Source of the DNA: an uncultured Agathobacter sp.
GTDB taxonomy: Bacteria; Bacillota; Clostridia; Lachnospirales; Lachnospiraceae
Reading direction: 5' to 3'
DNA: 17,834 nucleotides
Assembly: GCA_934358675.1 (NCBI GenBank)
Contig: CAKRKX010000050.1
Location: 1-17,834, forward strand
The notes under the pieces are model-generated. The model made no database searches and had not been told where the DNA came from. It saw only the letters and a program-made list of their open reading frames with translations. Shown here in pieces: positions 13,361 to 17,834 of this stretch; positions within the stretch are counted from its first letter, which is position 1, and every line of letters starts with the position of its first letter. A program made the translations under genes and the position numbers.

Positions 13361-13393
13361 CAAGAATTCCGCGGGGATGGTTGAGGAGAGAGA

Positions 13394-13789
13394 ATGACTA
13401 GAAGAGAATTAAGAGAAAATATTTTCAAGATGCTGTTTCGTGTGGAGTTCCATAAGGCAGAGGAGATTCCGGAGCAGTTTGCTTTGTTTGAGGAGGAGAT
13501 TGCAAATTTAAGCGATGAGGATCGCGCTTATCTGACTGACAAATGCAATGATATTTTTTCAAAGGTAGAGGAATTGGATGCCGCGATCAATGAGGTATCG
13601 GAAGGCTGGAAAACAAGCCGTATGGGCAAGGTGGATCTCACATTGATCCGTCTGGCGGTATATGAGATCCATTATGAGGAGAGCATTCCGACGAAGGTTT
13701 CGATCAATGAGGCGGTTGAGCTGGCAAAGAAGTACGGTAACGATGGAACACCTGCTTTTGTCAATGGAGTTCTCGCAAAATTCGCATGA
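13394..13789 (+). CDS. nusB: transcription antitermination factor NusB
   Basis: NusB (131 residues) binds boxA RNA with S10 (NusE) and helps RNA polymerase read through ribosomal RNA operons. The all-helical sequence shows the family start TRRELRENIFKMLFRVEF and the conserved C-terminal block KVDLTLIRLAVYEIHYEESIPTKVSINEAVELAKKYGNDGTPAFVNGVLAKFA. GAGGAG lies 5 bases before the ATG at 13394. The stop overlaps the xseA start by 4 bases (ATGA). No clear promoter is visible between the preceding terminator and the start; expression may come partly from read-through of the Asp23 transcript. It opens a five-gene housekeeping operon. Confidence 0.96.
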   Translation: MTRRELRENIFKMLFRVEFHKAEEIPEQFALFEEEIANLSDEDRAYLTDKCNDIFSKVEELDAAINEVSEGWKTSRMGKVDLTLIRLAVYEIHYEESIPTKVSINEAVELAKKYGNDGTPAFVNGVLAKFA

Positions 13790-14997
13790 CAAAGAATGTA
13801 TATTCGGTAGGACAGGTTAACAACTATATCAAGAACATGTTTGCACAGGATTTCATGCTTCACCACATCAGTATTCGCGGTGAGGTGTCCAATTGCAAGT
13901 ATCATTCGAGCGGGCATATCTATTTTACGATCAAGGATGACACCGGAACGATGAACGCCATCATGTTTGCGGGCAACCGCAGGGGTTTGACTTTTCCGAT
14001 GAAGGAAGGCGACAAGGTTGTCGTGACCGGATCGGTAGAGGTCTATGAGCGGGATGGACGTTATCAGGTTTATGCCAGAACGATCGAGCTGGACGGTGCG
14101 GGAAATCTGTATCTGAAGTTTGAGGCGTTAAAGAAAGAACTTGAAGAGATGGGTATGTTTGCACCGGAGTATAAGCAGCCGATTCCGAAGTTTGCGAAAA
14201 GGATTGGAATTGTGACGGCTCCGACCGGTGCGGCTATACAGGATATCCGCAACATTTCTGCAAGAAGAAATCCGTATGTGCAATTAATTTTATATCCTTC
14301 GCTCGTACAGGGGGAGGGAGCAGCAAGTTCCATTGTCAATGGAATCCATGCTATGGAACGTCTTGGCGTCGATGTCATTATTGTCGGACGAGGTGGAGGA
14401 TCCATCGAAGATCTGTGGGCATTTAATGAGGAGATCGTTGCCAGGGCTATTTTTGATTGCCCGATTCCGATCATTTCGGCGGTGGGGCATCAGACTGACT
14501 GGACGATCGCCGATTACGTGGCAGATCTGCGTGCACCGACACCTTCTGCGGCTGCGGAATTGGCGGTGTATGATTTCAGACAGACCATGGAGCAGCTTGT
14601 CGCAGCGCGTCAGCAGCTACGCAGGGAGTTAGAACGCAAGGTGTCTTTGACAAGGACACGCCTTGAACATGATCGGATGCGCTTGAAATATTTAAGTCCG
14701 ATGAACCGCCTGAACGAGAACCGGCGCAGTGTGATGGACTATGAGGAGAAATTGACCGGACATATGCAGAATCTGATCCGGGAGAGACGACATACGTTGT
14801 CGCTTCTTGCGGGAAGTCTTGATGCGCATTCGCCTGCGAAGAAACTGAGTGGCGGTTATGCGTTTGTTTCTCAAACGGACGGAATGGGACTTCGAAGTGT
14901 TCATCAGGTAACAGAGGGCGATGATGTGGCGATCCATCTGCTGGATGGAGAGATTAAGGCGAAAGTGAGCAGGGTTACGGAATATGGAACAGAATAA
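13786..14997 (+). CDS. xseA: exodeoxyribonuclease VII large subunit
   Basis: XseA (403 residues) is the catalytic subunit of exonuclease VII, which degrades single-stranded DNA from either end into short oligonucleotides. The N-terminal OB-fold shows YSVGQVNNYIKNMF, ISIRGEVSNCKYHSSGHIYFTIKDD and IMFAGNR (about 1-100). The catalytic domain has RIGIVTAPTGAAIQDI, VIIVGRGGGSIEDLWAFNEE and ISAVGHQTDWTIADYVADLRAPTPSAAAE. A long coiled-coil helix (about 265-350) follows, then a GYAFVSQTDG beta segment at the end. The start ATG overlaps the nusB stop, which implies translational coupling. Length is typical of clostridial forms. Confidence 0.96.
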   Translation: MTKNVYSVGQVNNYIKNMFAQDFMLHHISIRGEVSNCKYHSSGHIYFTIKDDTGTMNAIMFAGNRRGLTFPMKEGDKVVVTGSVEVYERDGRYQVYARTIELDGAGNLYLKFEALKKELEEMGMFAPEYKQPIPKFAKRIGIVTAPTGAAIQDIRNISARRNPYVQLILYPSLVQGEGAASSIVNGIHAMERLGVDVIIVGRGGGSIEDLWAFNEEIVARAIFDCPIPIISAVGHQTDWTIADYVADLRAPTPSAAAELAVYDFRQTMEQLVAARQQLRRELERKVSLTRTRLEHDRMRLKYLSPMNRLNENRRSVMDYEEKLTGHMQNLIRERRHTLSLLAGSLDAHSPAKKLSGGYAFVSQTDGMGLRSVHQVTEGDDVAIHLLDGEIKAKVSRVTEYGTE

Positions 14998-15205
14998 AGA
15001 AAAGAAAGAAATCGGACTGGAAGAGCGTTTCGCAGCCATCGAATCCATTCTGGATCAGATGGAGGAAGAGCATGTGACGCTGGATCAGTCGTTTGAATTA
15101 TATAAAAAAGGCATGGAGCAGATGAAAGCTGCCAATCAGGAGCTGGACAGAATCGAGAAAGCCATGCTTGTCATGAATGAATCCGGTGAGTTGGAGGAAT
15201 TTTAA
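14984..15205 (+). CDS. xseB: exodeoxyribonuclease VII small subunit
   Basis: XseB (73 residues) is the small helical subunit that binds the XseA coiled coil in multiple copies. The typical GLEERFAAIESILDQMEEEHVTLDQSFELYKKGMEQMKAANQELDRIEKAM helix hairpin is complete. The ATG at 14984 lies inside the end of xseA (14-base overlap) and has only a weak, distant AGGG upstream, so translation is probably coupled to xseA. The stop TAA shares its last A with the ATG of the next gene. Confidence 0.94.
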   Translation: MEQNKEKKEIGLEERFAAIESILDQMEEEHVTLDQSFELYKKGMEQMKAANQELDRIEKAMLVMNESGELEEF

Positions 15206-16098
15206 TGAATATTTCGGAAGAGATTGCACAGAGAGCTTCGGATATCGAGAACCGGATCCGGTGCTTTCTGCCGGAACAATATGAATATCAGAAGACGATC
15301 GTCGATGCGATGTCCTACAGTGTGCTTGCGGGAGGCAAGCGCCTCCGCCCGATGCTGATGGAAGCGTCTTATCAGATGTTTGGCGGAGAGGAAGAGGATA
15401 TTGACGCTTTTATGGCGGCGATTGAGATGATCCACACATATTCGCTGGTGCATGATGATCTGCCGGCGATGGACAATGATCTGTATCGCAGAGGCAAGAA
15501 GACGACGCATGCGGTGTACGGCGAGGCAATGGGCGTTCTTGCCGGGGATGCGCTGCTTAATTATGCGTTTGAGACGGTGGCAGATGCTCTTGTAAAAAGT
15601 GGCGGTGACATACGGATGGCAAAGGCATTTGTGGTGCTTGCGAAGAAATCCGGTATCTATGGTATGATCGGCGGTCAGGTCGTGGATGTGGAGAGCGAGA
15701 AGAAGGGACAGCAGATTGACCGTGGCTGTCTTGATTTCATCTATCGCCTGAAGACCGGAGCACTCATCGAGGCATCCCTTATGATCGGTGCAATTCTTGC
15801 GGGAGCATCGGAGTCTGAGGTGGAACTTATGGAAGCGGCCGGCACGAAGCTCGGTCTTGCGTTTCAGATTCAGGACGATATTCTGGATGTTACAAGTTCG
15901 CTTGAGGTGCTCGGTAAGCCGATCGGCAGTGATGAGAAGAACGGCAAGGCAACATATGTTGCTTTTGAAGGCATTGAGCAGTCACGAAAAGAAGTTGAGC
16001 GACTGTCTGAAGAGGCGGTTGCGATATTGGATGGATTTAAGAGAGACCATACATTCCTGCGCGAATTGTTTTTGTATCTGATACACAGGGATCGTTAG
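15205..16098 (+). CDS. ispA: polyprenyl synthetase, farnesyl diphosphate synthase type
   Basis: This 297-residue enzyme condenses isopentenyl diphosphate with dimethylallyl and geranyl diphosphates to give farnesyl diphosphate, the precursor for undecaprenyl lipid carriers and other isoprenoids. Motifs are GGKRLRPML, the first aspartate-rich motif HDDLPAMDND (Asp84, Asp85 and Asp90) with the bacterial two-residue insert, DLYRRGKKTTH, a GMIGGQVVDVES segment, KTGALIEASL, and the second motif QDDILD (Asp224, Asp225). The length matches IspA (about 300). The chain length of the product is inferred from family type. Its ATG shares one base with the xseB stop. It is followed 16 bases later by dxs, so two isoprenoid genes are joined in one operon. 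Confidence 0.94.
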   Translation: MNISEEIAQRASDIENRIRCFLPEQYEYQKTIVDAMSYSVLAGGKRLRPMLMEASYQMFGGEEEDIDAFMAAIEMIHTYSLVHDDLPAMDNDLYRRGKKTTHAVYGEAMGVLAGDALLNYAFETVADALVKSGGDIRMAKAFVVLAKKSGIYGMIGGQVVDVESEKKGQQIDRGCLDFIYRLKTGALIEASLMIGAILAGASESEVELMEAAGTKLGLAFQIQDDILDVTSSLEVLGKPIGSDEKNGKATYVAFEGIEQSRKEVERLSEEAVAILDGFKRDHTFLRELFLYLIHRDR

Positions 16099-16114
16099 AT
16101 GGTGTGAGGTTGGA

Positions 16115-17834
16115 ATGGTTTTAGATCAGATAAAGGATGTCGGTGACATCAAAAAACTGAATGAGAAAGAACTTGAATTACTGCGTGTGGAGATTCGCCA
16201 GTTCCTTGTGGAGAGTATTGCCAAAACCGGCGGGCATCTTGCGTCCAACCTTGGTGTTGTGGAGCTTACGATGGCACTTCATCTGTCGTTTGATCCTACG
16301 GTGGATAAGATTATCTGGGATGTGGGACACCAGTCGTACACACACAAGATTCTTACCGGACGCAAAGATGGATTTGCGGATCTTCGTGAATACGGTGGAA
16401 TGAGTGGATTTCCAAACACAAAGGAAAGTGTGACGGACAGTTTTAATACCGGACACAGTTCGACATCTATTTCTGTGGGACTGGGGCTTGCGGAGGCAAG
16501 GCAGATTACCGGAGAACATTATCATGTGGTATCGGTGATCGGAGATGGCGCTTTGACCGGAGGTATGGCGTTTGAGGCACTCAACAATGCGTCCCGCCTG
16601 AAAAGCAACTATATTATTGTATTAAATGATAATCAGATGTCGATTTCGGAGAATGTCGGTGGATTGAACCGGTATCTGAGTAATTTCCGTACGGCAGATG
16701 CCTATATGGACTTAAAGGATGGCGTCATCCAGTCACTCAGCAGGATTCCGGTATACGGTGAGCGCATGGTCAAAAAGATCCGCAATGCCAAAAGCGGAAT
16801 CAAGCAGCTTTTTGTTCCGGGTATGTTTTTCGAGGAGATGGGTGTGATGTACCTCGGACCGGTGGACGGAAGCGATATTAAGCAGATGCGCAAGGTGTTC
16901 GGAGAGGCAAAACGAGTGCGCGGTCCGGTGATCGTGCATGTACTTACGCACAAAGGCGAGGGATACGGTCCGGCAGAGCGGCATCCGGCGCGTTTTCACG
17001 GGACGGCACCGTTTGATATCGAGACGGGAGTTCCGCTCAGCAAACAGAGCAAGGCACATTATACGGATGTGTTCTCTACAGTTATGAAGAAGATGGGAGA
17101 GCGGGAGCCGAAGCTTGTTGCGATCACGGCGGCGATGGAGATGGGAACCGGACTCAAACGATTCCATAATCTGTATCCGGAGCGCTTTTTTGATGTGGGC
17201 ATCGCAGAGGAACATGCGGTTACATTTGCCGCAGGTATGGCAAAGGCAGGATTAAAGCCTGTGTTTGCGGTATACTCGTCGTTCCTGCAGCGTGCGTACG
17301 ACCAGATCCTGCACGACGTATGTCTGCAGAATCTTCCGGTTGTCTTCGCGATTGATCGTGCCGGTCTTGTCGGCAAAGACGGTGCAACGCATCAGGGAAT
17401 CTATGATCTGTCGTATCTGTCGTCAATCCCGAATCTGACGATCATGGCTCCGAAGAACAAATGGGAGCTTTCCGATATGTTAAAGTTTGCAATCGCGGCG
17501 GATTATCCGGTGGCGATCCGTTATCCGAGAGGTAATGCGTGTGACCTCTGGAAAGACAAGCGTGCACCGATTGCTCTGGGCGAGGCGGAAGTCTTGTGCG
17601 AGGGCAGGGATGTTGCGCTTTTTGCAATCGGAGCAATGGTGGAGATTGCATGGGAGGTTCGGGAGAAACTTGCTGCGAGAGGAATCACCGCAAAGGTTGT
17701 AAATGCCCGTTTTATGATGCCGCTTGATGAGAAGGCGATTCTGTCAGTGGCAGAGAACACGCCTCTTATTGTTACTATGGAGGAGAACATTGCAAGCGGC
17801 GGATTCGGAGAGCATGTGGCGGCACTATTGGAGG
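16115..17834 (+). CDS. dxs: 1-deoxy-D-xylulose-5-phosphate synthase (partial, right edge)
   Basis: DXS joins pyruvate and glyceraldehyde-3-phosphate, with thiamine diphosphate, in the first step of the MEP isoprenoid pathway. The frame is open from the ATG at 16115 to the window end (573 codons); about 50 residues are missing compared with the usual 620 or so. Key features are His41 in GGHLASNLG, WDVGHQSYTHKILTGR, the thiamine-diphosphate motif starting GDGALTGG (143-150) and ending at LNDNQMSIS, YLGPVDGSD, THKGEGYGPAE, the GIAEEHAVTFAAG segment with the catalytic Glu365, and DRAGLVGKDGATHQG. The C-terminal transketolase domain is cut in ASGGFGEHVAALLE. GAGGT at 16106-16110 precedes the ATG. 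It is probably co-transcribed with ispA, whose substrates it supplies. Confidence 0.96.
   Translation, partial: MVLDQIKDVGDIKKLNEKELELLRVEIRQFLVESIAKTGGHLASNLGVVELTMALHLSFDPTVDKIIWDVGHQSYTHKILTGRKDGFADLREYGGMSGFPNTKESVTDSFNTGHSSTSISVGLGLAEARQITGEHYHVVSVIGDGALTGGMAFEALNNASRLKSNYIIVLNDNQMSISENVGGLNRYLSNFRTADAYMDLKDGVIQSLSRIPVYGERMVKKIRNAKSGIKQLFVPGMFFEEMGVMYLGPVDGSDIKQMRKVFGEAKRVRGPVIVHVLTHKGEGYGPAERHPARFHGTAPFDIETGVPLSKQSKAHYTDVFSTVMKKMGEREPKLVAITAAMEMGTGLKRFHNLYPERFFDVGIAEEHAVTFAAGMAKAGLKPVFAVYSSFLQRAYDQILHDVCLQNLPVVFAIDRAGLVGKDGATHQGIYDLSYLSSIPNLTIMAPKNKWELSDMLKFAIAADYPVAIRYPRGNACDLWKDKRAPIALGEAEVLCEGRDVALFAIGAMVEIAWEVREKLAARGITAKVVNARFMMPLDEKAILSVAENTPLIVTMEENIASGGFGEHVAALLE

Noticed and set aside
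13786..16115. Gene overlaps in xseA-xseB-ispA as something unusual
   Set aside because: Short overlaps and coupled starts are normal for this conserved operon in Clostridia.

Overview
The window looks like chromosomal DNA from a spore-forming, Gram-positive anaerobe of the class Clostridia, most likely a Lachnospiraceae-type gut bacterium. The reasons are the strong AGGAGG-type ribosome binding sites, the sporulation coat gene spoIVA, the paired glgC/glgD arrangement typical of Firmicutes, and the asp23-nusB-xseA-xseB-ispA-dxs block. The genus is an inference. All recognised genes except one (a CLC channel) lie on the + strand. I see no tRNA, rRNA, CRISPR array, insertion sequence or phage gene.

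Region 1 (1-2742) is a tight four-gene run that reads like accessory DNA: a MIF-type tautomerase homologue, a LURP-one/tubby-like protein, a lipid-anchored GH46 chitosanase with both catalytic acids, and a GNAT acetyltransferase. Region 2 (2771-5703) holds a convergent CLC antiporter/channel gene of the fluoride-exporter-like type and, divergent from it, malQ (4-alpha-glucanotransferase). The two are driven by back-to-back promoters whose -35 boxes overlap almost completely. Region 3 (5703-7313) is spoIVA. Its sigma-E-like promoter and its ribosome binding site are built into the two arms of the malQ terminator hairpin.

Region 4 (7345-10284) is a three-gene ABC importer operon of the TrpXYZ-like type (lipoprotein binding protein, permease, ATPase). 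Its promoter is flanked by repeated operator-like sequences. Region 5 (10302-12767) is glgC-glgD, which makes ADP-glucose for glycogen synthesis and fits with malQ nearby. Region 6 (12789-17834) is an Asp23/Gls24 gene with its own strong promoter and a terminator, then the housekeeping operon nusB-xseA-xseB-ispA-dxs. The genes of that operon overlap or nearly abut, and dxs runs off the right edge.

No wholly new multi-gene system is evident. The most interesting points are the nested terminator/sigma-E promoter/ribosome binding site at spoIVA, the lipoprotein chitosanase in a small accessory cassette, the superimposed divergent promoters, and the repeated operator and hairpin elements between genes.
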